Source of the DNA: Cordia subcordata
Lineage: Eukaryota > Streptophyta > Magnoliopsida > Boraginales > Cordiaceae
Length of the DNA: 64,000 bases
NCBI GenBank assembly: GCA_028554755.1
Contig: JAPTOF010000016.1
Coordinates: 11,816,001 to 11,880,000, forward strand
Direction: 5' to 3'
Shown here: positions 48,951 to 60,960 of the stretch, piece after piece
Position numbering within the stretch: the stretch's first letter is position 1
Layout: each line of letters begins with the position of its first letter
The notes under the pieces: model-generated
The model's database searches: none
Seen by the model: only the letters and a program-made list of their open reading frames with translations
Told to the model about the DNA's origin: nothing
Position numbers and translations under genes: made by a program

Positions 48951-50270
48951 AGCGAAATATTATCACGTTAAAAAAGAGAAATACAAAAAGGGCCAAGTCC
49001 ACTAGGACTGGACCGGACACACGACATAGTAAATGGACTACATAGCCTAAGCCCGAAACAAAATAAAATAACAAGATAAACAACATGGGTCACAGTTTAA
49101 AACACAAATTGAACCAAGGACCAAACCTTAATTTTAGAACCATTCATTGTAAAGGACAAATCAGTAATCATTGGCGACCAAACAGACCAATCAGCGCAAA
49201 AGCCCATCAAAAACAACATCAACCAAGCCTTTCCATCACCATAGATATCAGGGAACAAGAAAATCAAGTTGCTCACTGAAATTCAACAACACTAGCAACA
49301 AAGCAACGACCACTGAGGAAGCAACAAAGAACAAATAAAAATGAGATTTACTAGATAAAAGGATGGGCCAAGGCACTTCGAACCTTAGCTGGTTTAAACA
49401 TCTCAAAAGAAAAGACAGACCCACTAGGTCCCTGTCTTAAATAGGTGGAAACAATGATCACTTTATCACCGCTGCACACACAAAAGAGATAAGGATCTAG
49501 AGCAACCTGAGAACCACACTTCTGGCACCTTATGGTGATGGTTAACAGAAAATGGGTAGCCATAGTTCGAGCACAAATACACACATCTTCAGTGTTTAAA
49601 TTGCCAATGGCAACACCGATGCAATGTATGATGCCAACCCAAACTGTTGCACCAAATCAGAACTCAGAACCAAAACTTGTCTTGTTCTACCCTAGCTCCT
49701 TGTGTTGTCTTGCTTATGCAGCTACCAATGCCGCGTTAGTTGTTGTTTCCCCCACCCCACTATTCCGGCTTGTATGGGAGGAAAATGACATAGCATAGAT
49801 TTGAGTTACCAAACCAACGAACCAAGACAAACCTGAAAAAGAAGACAAAACCATAAGGATACAAACATTGACCAACACACCAAACCAAACTATAGATCCA
49901 ACAAAAGTAGACGACAAAGACCAGATCTGAGGTAACCAACACAAGCCGACCAAGAAGAGAATGAAAAGACAAAACAAAGCCACAAAGACACAAACAACGA
50001 TCATCACACCAAACCAAGATGCTGATCCAAATAAGAAGGCAACAAAGCCCAAATCTACTAAGAGAAAAACAAAAAGAAAGAAAAAACACAGAAGAACTAA
50101 AGGCATAGAAAAAAGACAAAAAGATCCACTAATGGCGGAGGAAACCACCATTAGAAATAAAAAAAAAGGGCAAGGAAAATCACCGGAGAAACTAAATGTT
50201 ACTCTAATTGTTAGAAAGAATAGAGAGAGAACGTTTGCAACAATTGGCCAAATTCTTTACTACTAAATAT
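48951..50270 (-). repeat. Unresolved repeat-like block with tandem duplication
   Basis: The block is richer in C/A on the plus strand than its surroundings. From 49,798 to about 50,050 a unit of roughly 126 bp occurs twice (AACAxACAxxxACACACCAAACCAA(A/G) recurs at about 49,866 and 49,992). The minus strand is open over long stretches here, but the predicted peptides are hydrophobic low-complexity sequence from the C/A-rich bias. The minus-strand end GGCCCTTTTTGTATTTCTC near 48,980 resembles a retroelement 3' end. I think this is an old non-LTR element or its leader. Confidence 0.4.
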
Positions 50271-50599
50271 GATTTTGGTCATCGTACTATTATGTCTTTA
50301 ATATGACAAAATAGAATCACCATTGGAAATCACTTCCAAAATCACATAGCCGGGCAAGTGTAGGATTGTTTTTCAGTTGACCATATAACATATAACATGA
50401 CGGAAGGACTAGTGTGCTTTTGTTTTGAAAAACACATTTCCAATGGGTCGACCACACGTGTGTGCATATATATACTTATAATATTGACTATATCCGTAGC
50501 AAATCCTTTTTTCCAGTACTTTGAATATTTAGTTAGTAAGTCCATGAATAACATAGTAAGGGCATTTAACAATATTTTCTCCTATTACTTCTCTACTAA

Positions 50600-50768
50600 G
50601 GGCCAATTTGAATTGGCTTTTTCTAATGAATTTTTTTATTAGAAATATATTTTATGCAATAAATAATTAGTTTGTCTTTTAAAAAACTAAAACTCTAAAA
50701 AATGAATTGTAAAAGTCAAAAATTTAATTTTTGAAATATATATATGAAAGCCAACCCACTCAAGCCTT
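50600..50768. mobile_element. Degraded MITE, copy 3 of the 26.6-kb family
   Basis: Left end GGGCCAATTTGAATTGGCTT matches the family. The right end AAGCCAACCCACTCAAGCC is diverged. AT-rich core. Confidence 0.55.
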
Positions 50769-50774
50769 ACTTAG

Positions 50775-52300
50775 GGCATGTTCGACAAAATTAACTGATA
50801 GCTATTTAATTTTTGCAGTTAGCGAATAGCTATTTAGTTAATTGGTTGAATTAGAAATGTTTGGTAAAATTAGTTATTGGATTAGTTGTTGAATGAATGA
50901 CATAAAAAGACATTGGTATCATGTTATTATTGTTATAATAACTATAATAATTATTATCATTATTGAACTAGATAATTTATTTTATAATTAAATATATAAA
51001 AATTATTTTTTGATAAAGTAGTTTTATTAATATTATAAAAAATATATTCTACTATAGAAATATCTTTTTAATTATTGAGAATTTAGTTTGTCAAAAAAAT
51101 AATACATGGGCGGACAACACTTTCACTTTTTTCTGACATATTTTGCTGTAGATAGAAATTGAAACTCATTTTGTTATTATTTTAGATTTATATCTATGAA
51201 AGAAAATGCAAAAATATAGAGAGAGATTGGATGGATGGTAGAATTGCCAAAAAATTATTGAAGTAAGGTAGGATTGCCAAAAAAAAGTTAAACATTAAAT
51301 CCTTTTTTGAAACTTTCATAATTTTAGCGTTTCAAAAACATTATTTCAAATACAAACACTACTTAATATATTGTTTTACCGAACACAAAAATTGGACACT
51401 ATTTAATTCACTGTTGCCGAAGAGGTTCTTATTCCTAATACATAGTTTGTAATGCAAGTCTTAACATATGTAAGCTTTTTTTAATGGAAAAAATGTTACG
51501 TATTGATGCCAAATAACAATAGTTGACCCAAAAAAGCTACATATATACGATCCTATTTTGATCACACCGTATAACCTCTTATTTAGTAATATTTGTATAC
51601 TTAAATAGCATTGTAATTTTAAAAGAAATTAATTTTTCTCACTTCTTTAAATATTCAAACTACATACGTATAAAAAATGATAATTAATAAAAATAAATAA
51701 AATATTATCTCTTTTCATTTGACAAAACTCTAGCTAAATGCAAATAAGAGTGATTAACAACTATCATATAGGTTCAATAATTAATTTCCATAAAATAGAT
51801 ATCTACCAGCAAAACTCCAAAATCGACTATAACTAGTGTGTATGTGTGTTTGTCTGTGTGCACGTACGCCTACAAAGTTTGAACTATACTGTATGCTGTA
51901 TATAAATACATAACATAATTCAACTTCCCATATGAAGCTATTAGTTTTTGATTTTGTGAATCCAGTTTCGAAACTGATATATATGAATTTTTTAATTTTA
52001 TTGTTTTTGTAATTTTTTGCGTTTATGTTTTATGTTTTAAATAGTAACTAATAAAAGTAGAGCCAATAAAAATTAAAAGTTATTGATTCTATCTCAAATT
52101 AAGAGATACTTAAGATGACATGGCACCTCCAAGAACTTCTTAAAAATGATTAAGTTTTTCTTTTAATATTTTTATTTTTTCTCTAAACATCCTATAGATG
52201 TAATTTTAAGTGTATTTTTTTCATTTTAGACAACCTATAAATATGAATTTTTTAATATTTTGCATTTTTCATATTTTGTTATTAAGTAATTATTGAAAGT
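50775..52300. other. AT-rich intergenic DNA with possible decayed MITE and LTR-flank repeat
   Basis: A stretch starting GGGCATGTTCGACAAAATTA (about 50,775) resembles hAT-type MITE ends, but its right end is not clear. 52,055-52,160 is related to sequence downstream of the 52.3-kb LTR element (see findings). No gene seen. Confidence 0.45.
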
Positions 52301-52788
52301 TGTCAAGGTGTGGCTCAAAATCCAAGCCCATATAAATTATGAAACAAGTAGAAGCAATTAATAGTGTTACCAAATTCTAAGCCTGCCTAAAATAGCATAG
52401 AAGAAATCCCTTGTCATGGGGAACCATAAATAGGATGTCTTCTACCTTGTATTTGTATGTCTTAGGGGCCACACCTTATTGGGGGTGGAGGGGTGCATGA
52501 GAGAGCCTAAGTACCAAAGAGAGTTTTGCGTGCTTTTACTAGAAAAAACCACATGGGGGAAGGTTTAGACTTTGTCCGTTCACAAAGTCTTGTGTCAGAA
52601 TAGGTTTCTATTAGAGTTTTATCCGTGCAAAAGCTGTAACACCTATTATTATTGAATAGTGGAGTTTATTCCAGATAAGGATCATCGACATAGGCTGAGG
52701 GCCAATTCACATTGAAAATATTGCGTGTTCCTATGTGTTTTTCCACTGTGCATTAATATATGGGTGCGTGTGTCTTCGTATTTTTCCA
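52301..52788 (+). repeat. Left LTR of the TRIM-like element
   Basis: Starts TGTCAAGG and ends TTTTTCCA, followed by ATAAG and the primer-binding site. A CATAAATAGG near 52,427 stands at the position of the TATA box of its partner (TTATAAATAG near 53,640). Confidence 0.7.
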
Positions 52789-53500
52789 ATAAGTGGTATC
52801 AAAGCCCGGTTGGTGAACTTGGTATGATGACATTGTAAGGAGAACAGACCAAGAAACCTGTCATACTGAATGGCACGCAGATTGAGGGAGACTATTGTTG
52901 ATATCATTAATGAATTTATCACAGCTGGAGAGGACGAAAAAGTCATCAAAAAAGATGGAGGTACAATTTTGACTGAGGGTTGACTGCATTGACTGAGGGT
53001 GTTCTTATCGTATTTCGACGTCCTAAGTTCATTTTGTAGGTTTTTTTTTTTTAAAGTTTTTGATGTATTATGGGTGAGCCTTGAATTTGGGTAAAACGAT
53101 GGAGTTGTAATAGAATTGTGTGAAAGTTTTGAAGCATTGAGTAAACACATTTAGCAAACTAGGGATCAAACTTCTAGAGGAGAGAAGTTTGGGTAAGTAG
53201 ACTAGTTGAACAAGGTTTAGTTTGAGGGTGGAGTTATGCGAGGAGAGTCTACATAACTGAGGGATCAAAGTCCTGGCCAGACAATGGACAGGGAGTGCTA
53301 TTACTGGAAGGAAGATCACGTCTAATATGCCTAGTGTTGAGGGAGGACACAAGGAACCTTGAGAGGTTGAGGTTAGATGGCATAAAGAGGGATGTTAGTG
53401 ATGACTCCGTGAATCTGTTAAGACTTTGTGAATTTGTTAGGATGTGTTGGTAGTCGTTACCGAGAAGAGTTTTGTTGAGTGAGTGCTCTAGCATGAAGAT

Positions 53501-54004
53501 TGTGAAGAGGTTCCAATTGCGACAAATTCCAAGCCCATACAAATTAGGAAACAAGTTGAAGACAATTAATAGTATTACCAACAGCATGCCTAAAATAGAG
53601 CATAAGAAATTCTTTGTCTTGGGAAACGAGGATTTCTATCTTATAAATAGATAGCTTTTATTTGTGTGCCTTAGAGGCCATACCCTATTAGGTGGTGTGG
53701 ATGAGAGAACCTGAGAGTAATAGAGAAAATTTTGCATGCTTTTGCTAGAAAAAGACACATGAGAATGGCTTAGAATTTGTCCATTCATAAAGTTCTGAGT
53801 GAACGAGGGTTTTTCATTAGTGTTTTATCTGTGCAAAAACTATAGCACGCATTATTGTTGAATAGTGGTATTTATCCCAAAGAGGGGATGATAGACGTAG
53901 GCAAAGGGCCGAACAATATTAAAAAAATTGTGTGTTTCTGCGTGTTTTTCTGCTGCCAATTAACATGTGTGTGTATGTGTGTATGCATCATCAATTTTTT
54001 TCCA
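53501..54004 (+). repeat. Right LTR of the TRIM-like element
   Basis: Starts TGTGAAGAGG and ends TTTTTTCCA. Also followed by ATAAG and then an AGTGAAGCC phrase that looks like a decayed primer-binding site. Confidence 0.7.
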
Positions 54005-54356
54005 ATAAGAGTGAAGCCTAGAAAAATTAAAAATTACTCACGTGGCCTTAAATTAGAAGATAATTAATATGATACATCACCTCATAAGACTTCTTAGAAA
54101 ATAACTTGGCATCTTCAAAAGCATATTAAGTTTTAAGGTATAATTTTATTGATAGTACTATATAATCTATCATATAGATAATCATATATGATATATTATA
54201 TATTTTTGTCAAATACTACATATTAATTTGAATATTTGAAAATAATAATGACTTATTTGAAAAACAAGGGTAAATTAGGGAACTATGATATTATTTACCC
54301 TTAAAAATTAATGACCTTTAGAAGAAAATGATAATTCATGATATATAATCAATTTT
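54005..54356. other. AT-rich spacer related to 52,055-52,160
   Basis: The first 125 bp share GCC(A/T)A(A/G)(T/A)AAAAATTAAAA, (T/A)AAATTA and (T/C)CACCTC with the segment upstream of the TRIM-like element. The rest is AT-rich, with nothing recognised. Confidence 0.4.
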
Positions 54357-54361
54357 GTTTT

Positions 54362-54695
54362 TGTTATGAAATTATTAATTATTGTATATATTCGTCTTAG
54401 GCTGGTTTATTGCTATCTAAACTGTAGGTATGGTTTATGACTATCTGGACTCTTACAAGATAAAGTTGGATGAGCTTATATATTTTAACTCTCTGTAAAT
54501 TTGAACCCTATATCACTATTCTTGTATTACTCCTATAAATAGGGGTTTCTATATTCTAAAACTTGTAACGACAATCGACAGAAGCAATAAAATATTCTTC
54601 CCACTTCGCTCTTTTATATTTTCTCTCATTATTTATATTCTCTTGTTCTCTTATTTACATATCTCATTTATATTTTGTAGTTATTTTTCATAATC
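54362..54695 (+). repeat. 5' LTR of the Copia element
   Basis: TATAAATA at 54,534-54,541 is intact here. The final CA is mutated to TC (TCATAATC). Confidence 0.85.
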
Positions 54696-54710
54696 GGTTA
54701 TCAGCACAAT
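54696..54710 (+). other. Primer-binding site of the Copia element
   Basis: GGTTATCAGCAC follows the LTR directly. It is a variant of TGGTATCAGAGC complementary to initiator tRNA-Met, used in some plant Copia lineages. Confidence 0.6.
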
Positions 54711-57114
54711 TAGTCCCTACTAATAAAGAGATATAAAGAGACTATTATGAAGATTTAGAGAGAAAGTATCGTTGACAACATGAGGCTATTCCATACCGTG
54801 ATTTTTGGTAAAGTTTTCTTTTAGCCTTTTTAATTATATTTTGAATTATATATATCTTATAATATCAAACATTATGAATTAAATGTCCATTGTTTTAAAA
54901 TACTAAGCAATGATAATTTGTCTAAAAAGCTCATATTGACATCCGATCCATATGGTCACAAATTAGAAGTTCATTGTTTTATTATATCAAGTAATGAAAA
55001 TATGAGAGGAGCCCTTTGAGGTTAAAATCCAGATGGATGCAATAAATTATTATAGAGAAATATTTTATAGAAGGAAATTAAGCATCCCTGGAGGATCATG
55101 ATAAATTAATGACATTCCTTCATTGTCTTCATAGAGACTTTAAGCTTGAATATTTCCTTCTGCAAAATTTAATTGAAATATTACCATCAAAAGGAAATAT
55201 TTCAAAAACTCACTTGACTGTGATTGTAGAATTTTGAGATTGAAAGCAAGTATAAATCTGCAATATTTCTCAAATAATTTTATGCAGAAAAATTTGGATG
55301 TCTTGAATATGCTCTAACATATCAATATTTGAGAGCATGATTTGAAAATTTATTTTGGGCATTATCACATCCTATGGGCAAATTTATTTAAGACAAATTA
55401 TTCTCAATCATTTCAATCAACCCAAAATCATTTCATGAGTAGAATAGTATATTTTCCTGTTATTATGGATGTGATTATGGAAATAATAATTATGGGTATT
55501 ATGATGGTTATATACAACTTGATTTTAAGAAAATCAAGAAAAGAAGGAAAATATGTCATTTTGATTGCAAAGAAATATATGACCATCACAAGGCAAGAAA
55601 TATTCCAATGACTCGCTGTGGAAATATTACATGCGATTGCATGATCTTGAATTTATAAGCAAGTATCATTTCGCAATATCTAAAATATTTTTTGAAATAA
55701 TACGGACAAAAATATTTTAGGAAGATATGTGAAATAATCAAATCAAATTTTGTGCCTTGAATACGCTGTCACATTAGTAAAATTGAGAGTGTGAATTGAA
55801 AAGAATATTGCGAATAGAATCCACTTCCTATGAGGGAAGCAATATTTGGTACAATATTATTAATTGTATCAATTCGCTCAAAATCATTCCCTAAAGTGAA
55901 TGATATATGATTTATTGTAATTGATGTAATTATAATAGTTATTCACATTATGATGGTCATCAAATTTCAAATGCCTAAAGGTGATGAGAAAAACATGAAA
56001 AAGGGATTAGAAAGGAATCCCTTATGATTACAACGAATATGTCCAGAAAGGATATTAGACATGTACATGTACTTGTCGTGCATATAAATACCTTCTTTAA
56101 ATTTTATTGGAACGAAGAGGAAAAATCATTGTTTTTTATTATCTAATATATGCACATGCTATATTGAATTTAATTATCTTAGTTTTATATCTATGTGTGA
56201 AATATACATGTGGCAATTAAAATTTAGTGAGATAATATCATATATTACTATTGTTTCTACTCTATTTTACATGTAGTTGAATATTCATGTTCCTTTAGTA
56301 GTTATATGATGATTATCAATTCAATTTTTGAGATTTATTATTTCAAGTTATAGTTCTACTTCTAATAGGAAAAGAAAGGGAAATTATGTCACCAACTAAT
56401 TGTTGCATATATCAATACTTATTGAATCAGAAACATGATAGTTTGGCTAATTTATGTATCAATGTATATGAAAATAAAATTGTAAATTTTGATTCTTTTG
56501 CTAAAAGTTGGTATTTTTATAAAACTGTTTAGGCATTAATGCATTTTCTTTGTTTTTCAAAAAAGATATAAATTTATAAAATATTATTTCTCTTTCTTAT
56601 ATATTGCTTTACTAAATTATTTTTCATTAAATATTTGAAGTTGAACTATAGATATATGATCTATATCTAAAATCCCTTGGAAGAAAATTAATTAGTTGCA
56701 TGATATTGATTAGCTCACAATTTGGAACCTGTATGTAATGATGATATACTTTAATACTTGTTAAAGTATTTGAAATTTTTATTTCACTAATTATATTAGT
56801 GATTTTTATACTTTAATTATCAAGTTATGAATTATTTGCATTTTTGTATCTCATTAAACTTTTCTTAAATTGTGAGAATACATATCGATCCTTATTATTT
56901 AAATAAATAGAAGTTTTTGAAGGACCTATATTTAGTTTCTTCAAGAAACTATTGATAAGCCCTATTTATTTTCAAGTAGATCTTAGCGAATCTACTAAAT
57001 GTTAGAGAGATATTGGACTTTGTACTGAGTTCAAATATAATTGAACCAAATACTATCTCTTGTGCTTATATCTGGCAAAAAGATATATAATAAAATTGCT
57101 AGCATTATCTTTCA

Positions 57115-57118
<4 letters not shown>

Positions 57119-57153
<35 letters not shown>
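57119..57153. repeat. (TA)n microsatellite inside the Copia element
   Basis: About 17 TA units; arose or expanded after insertion. Confidence 0.9.
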
Positions 57154-57155
<2 letters not shown>

Positions 57156-58740
57156 AATAACAAGAAGTTATTTGTTCCAAAGATATTTTTACTCTTTGAC
57201 ATGACCTCTTAGGTCATATGGGTGCAATAATAATGTGAAAAATTCTTGAAGAATTCATATATGCACTTATACTTGTGTTGCTTGTTCCCAAGAGAAAAAA
57301 CGAATTAGTAGGCAATTCCCAATAAAGACGTTGAATCGTCTAAATGTCTATAATAAATTCAAAAGGGATAAACAAATTGGTCTAGTAAAATCTTTTACTG
57401 AACGCCTAAGAGCATATCCTAGACCATTATCTATGATGATGAAATTGCCTAATTTTATCCAAGAACATGTTATGTAATATATTGCAATATTTATTATAGA
57501 AGACCAATTGCTTATCAATTATTACTCACCATTGGTCAAGAAAAAAATTCCATCTAAATAATTTTTTTTATTTGTGTGAGATATATTTTTATGCTTCACC
57601 ACAGTGCATTAAGATGGGTGTATGAAATAGAGTTGGAAATTTATATCTTAGTCAATTACTAAATATTTTGTATTATCGACTGAGTATATTGAAATAGCAA
57701 TTGTTGCTAATTGTTAAAATAAAGTTCCCAACATCAGGGGAGAAAAACAAGAGCTAGAAAGATGAAAAGTTTTAAAGAATGCATCAAGTCCTAGCATGAA
57801 AATTATTTATTTGCACAAAGTTGTAAAGATGCATTTATTACGTGACGAAGTCACATATACCAATTATAAATGCTCTTATTTAAATTGATGTGTCAATAGA
57901 CATATTATAAAATATATCTACTGGACACTAAAAGCGTAGTAGACTTATTGGTTCCAATTATAGAGGAGCAAAATAAACAAGTTGGCTTTTTTGAAATATT
58001 TGATATCTTGAAGATATCAAGTCATTTATGCTAGTAGAATATATTTAATTGAGAAATACTACTCTACTCGAGAAGAGTATAAGGTATGATTGAAATTATT
58101 AAGAACAAAGAGATCTCATTCGGTTAATTACGATTGAAAAAAGTGGAACTGAAAGTGAAGATGATTATGATCAAATATTTGCATATGCAATTGTTACTAT
58201 TACAATGAAAAGTAAGGATCATAAATTGAAGTCCATCTAAAGATGTCGACATAAACATTTTTGGCCAATTATACAAAAGACTAAGTCTAGGTATATTTAA
58301 GTGTTTTGGCCGTTATTGGTCAACATATATTGCTTATGGGATTGAGGAGGGGTGTTGTATAAACCAATCCCATATTGTTTTGGAATGGGGTTGCATTACT
58401 ATGACGGAAAGCAAAAATAATTAAAAAAAAAAAGAGATTGCTCTTATGACTTGGAATGAACCTTTGAGAGTTTCAAAGAAATGTACCACACATTTGCCTT
58501 GTTTGTAAATTGCTAAATACTAGTTAGGAAATGGGCTAGTGTGTTATGTGACTATACTTTGGTTCATTTCTTATATAAACCAAGTATTATACACTTGGAA
58601 TTAATTACAAGGAGATATGTTTTCATGTGGTGGATGCACTTACATTAGCTTGGTAATTTTTTAAAGGACTTTATATGCGTCTTATAAACATGTAACAACA
58701 TATGCAAATGTATTTTACGAGTATGATATTTGTATACAAG

Positions 58741-58806
58741 TCCTAAAGGACTATAGATGTTTGAAGCATAAATCCCTAAAGGACTATAGATGTTTGAAGC
58801 ATAAAT
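58741..58806 (+). repeat. Tandem duplication, 2 x 33 bp, in the Copia pol
   Basis: Units (T/C)CCTAAAGGACTATAGATG... at 58,741-58,773 and 58,774-58,806 differ by a single base. The length is a multiple of three and duplicates the PEGFKMPEA-like block. Confidence 0.95.
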
Positions 58807-59878
58807 CTTTGGAGAAGTACATGCAAAGCTCTTTGTATGAGTCGAAATATCTCGAAAATTGAGATATACTTACTTTAATGCAAATCTTCTAAATAAAAGG
58901 GTTTAATAGGCCATGTTTATATGAAGAAAGGTATATAATAGGGACTTATGAAGAGTTTCCATATAGAACTTTGAGATAATTATTTTGGCTCAACTTGAAT
59001 TTTAATCATTATTGTAGATGGAATATTATTCATTACACTTTGGCAAAAGAAATTTTGGGGTCAAATGACTCATATTTTGAGTGTTTGGATATTTTGATTT
59101 TTGATATTAGATGGACTATTATGATTTGCGAAGATAACAAAAAACTATTGGTCATAAAGTGCCATACCTCAATACATCTTGATATACCATATGTGCCGGA
59201 ACAATTGTTTCTTATTTTATTAGCAAGAGTTGATTTTCGACCAATAAAAAGACCTTGGAGGCATTGTGCACAAATTTCATTATCATTATTATCAAGACAC
59301 TCAAAGTCAAAGTTGATTGAGCATGAAAATTATTGAATATTTGTTGACTCACAATGAGTAATATGTTTTAATATATGCTAAAATTATTACATGTTAATGC
59401 TCGTGAAAGCTCATTATTATTGTTCTCTCCCTAAAGCATGCCAATATATTATTCAACAAATGAATGATATTATATTAAATATGATTGAGCTTTACATCTT
59501 GTGCTAAATCAATGCATGAACTCCCCAAGAAATATGAAACAAAGGCTCATCAAATTTCTCAAGCAAGAACTTAGCAAGTTCATCTTAATTGATATCATTT
59601 ATAATGATATTTGAGAAACTCCAAGACTGGCATGTGTACTAAGAGATTTCTTAATATGTTTAAATTAGGAAGAGACAAATACGTGCTGTACTCTTTTTCC
59701 CTTAGCCTAGGTTTTGCCTTACTGAGTTTTCCTGGCAAGGTTTTTAATAAGGTAGCATGAAGCGTATAACAAGAATATTATACTCTTTTTCTTTCACTAG
59801 GATTTTTGTTCCATTGGGTTTTTTCCTAGTAAAGTTTTAATGAAACATATTCTTAAGAGATGAATATCCAAGGGGGAT

Positions 59879-60213
59879 TGTTATGAAATTATTAATTATT
59901 GTGGATATTTATTTTAAGGCTAGTTTATTTTCTTAAAACTCTTGATATGGTTCATGAGTATTTCGACTCTTAGGAAATAAAGTTAGATGAGTTTATGCAC
60001 TTTTAACTCCATGTAAATTTTAGTCATATGTAACTAATCTTTTATTACTCCTATAAGTAGGGGCCTATGTTTTGTAAAACTTGCACCAACAATCAAGACC
60101 ATCAATAAAATATTCTCCCTCTTATTTCTCTTTTATTTTCTCTCATTATTTATATTCTCTTTATTTCTCTTATTTACATATTTCATTTATATTTTGTAGT
60201 TATTCTCATAACA
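59879..60213 (+). repeat. 3' LTR of the Copia element
   Basis: Begins TGTTATGAAATTATTAATTA and ends CTCATAACA. Its TATA box is mutated to TATAAGTA (60,054). Confidence 0.85.
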
Positions 60214-60960
60214 GTTCTCTTATTAAAAAAAAGGGTGCCTACATCTGAAATGATACCATAATTAAGGAATTAATACTAATAAGATTTTTCTAGAATATAA
60301 TATTGTCTACATTGACCAAGCTAATTAAGGGGTCAAATGACCCTCATGTATTTGATAAATTGTCATTATTATTTGTAACTTTGGACATCCTTTAACTTAA
60401 TTTTTGTATATGACCCATCTTAAATTTATAAATGACTACTTAAAACTTCACATTTTATGTTTTAACAAAAATAAATGAAAAAATGTTGTTTTTAATTAGA
60501 TAAAATATAATATAGTCTTATACTTATAATTTGACAATGTTAGACTTAAATCAATGAATTAACTCGTAAACTTATAAAGAAGCACTCTCTCCGAAGCTAC
60601 TCACTCTAGGAAACAACTCTCTCTCTCTCCCCCCCCTCCGAAACTACTCTCCTCCATCCTTAACTCATCTTCTGGGTTCATTTTGTCCAACCCCAGCCTC
60701 AGGCCAGTGGTTTGGGCACGGTTTTCTTGCTTTTCTTATGTTCTCTACTATTTTTATCCTTTTATTTGTGATTTTCATTTACTTTTGTTGGGTCCATTGT
60801 ATTTTGTTGTTTTTGTTTCTGCCTTAGACTTAATCTGTGGGTCTTGTTGTTACCAAATTTGGAATAAGCACCTTTGTTTCCAGCCACTTGGCATTCTCTC
60901 TAGTGCATTGCTAAAATTAGTTATGGAGCCCAAATTTTTATTAAGGGTTGGTAAAAAAGA
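60214..60960. other. Intergenic/insertion sequence of unknown kind
   Basis: AT-rich to 60,570, then a C/T-rich run (CTCTCTCTCTCTCCCCCCC near 60,615) and a 110-codon plus frame (60,683-61,015) with no recognisable domain that overlaps the FAR1-like remnant. The C/T-rich part may be the leader of an element that cut off the FAR1-like gene. Confidence 0.4.

Larger units (their letters stand above)
52301..54004 (+). mobile_element. Miniature LTR retrotransposon (TRIM-like)
   Basis: Two related LTRs of about 488 bp (52,301-52,788) and 504 bp (53,501-54,004) share CCAAGCCCATA(T/C)AAATTA, GCCTAAAATAG, TTTTATC(C/T)GTGCAAAA and TTTTTCCA ends. After the left LTR, TGGTATCAAAGCCCGGTTGG (52,794) is a good initiator-tRNA-Met primer-binding site. 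The interior is only about 710 bp and has no gag or pol domain; a 37-codon plus frame at 52,870-52,983 is the only tidy one. No matching 5-bp target duplication was found. LTRs and interior are too short for an autonomous element. Confidence 0.7.
54711..59868 (+). pseudogene. Decayed Copia gag-pol polyprotein
   Basis: Many stops and frame changes, but family phrases remain in order. TCVACSQEK at about 57,268 is the CxxC end of the integrase zinc-binding region. A CIKMGV piece (57,606) and YVTKSHIP (57,837) fit the stretch between integrase and reverse transcriptase. PKGL-stop-MFEA (58,743) is the PEGFKMPEA block. IIIVDGILFI (about 58,999-59,030) stands at the YVDD catalytic box, which has lost Tyr and the second Asp. 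LYSFSL and TLFFFH-type pieces (59,690, 59,780) are the region after RNase H. The polyprotein cannot be active. Confidence 0.8.
54362..60213 (+). mobile_element. Complete but decayed Ty1/Copia LTR retrotransposon (5.85 kb)
   Basis: LTRs of 334 and 335 bp bound the element. The right LTR starts TGTTATGA and ends TCATAACA, a perfect 8-bp inverted repeat. The flanks GTTTT (54,357-54,361) and GTTCT (60,214-60,218) are a 5-bp target duplication with one mismatch. The left LTR is followed by GGTTATCAGCAC, a Copia-type primer-binding site, and the right one is preceded by an AAGGGGGAT polypurine tract. Order inside is gag, integrase, then reverse transcriptase/RNase H, the Copia order. LTRs differ at many positions, so the insertion is old. 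Confidence 0.9.

Noticed and set aside
49714..50151. 145-codon hydrophobic minus-strand frame as a membrane protein
   Set aside because: Low-complexity product of a C/A-rich tandem duplication; the frame is also open on the other strand and has no recognisable domain.
50775..51430. Complete hAT MITE
   Set aside because: The left end is suggestive, but I could not match an inverted right end or a target duplication.
53068..53587. Two overlapping antisense frames (94 and 112 codons) in the TRIM-like element
   Set aside because: They cross the LTR boundary and have no domain; compositional by-product.
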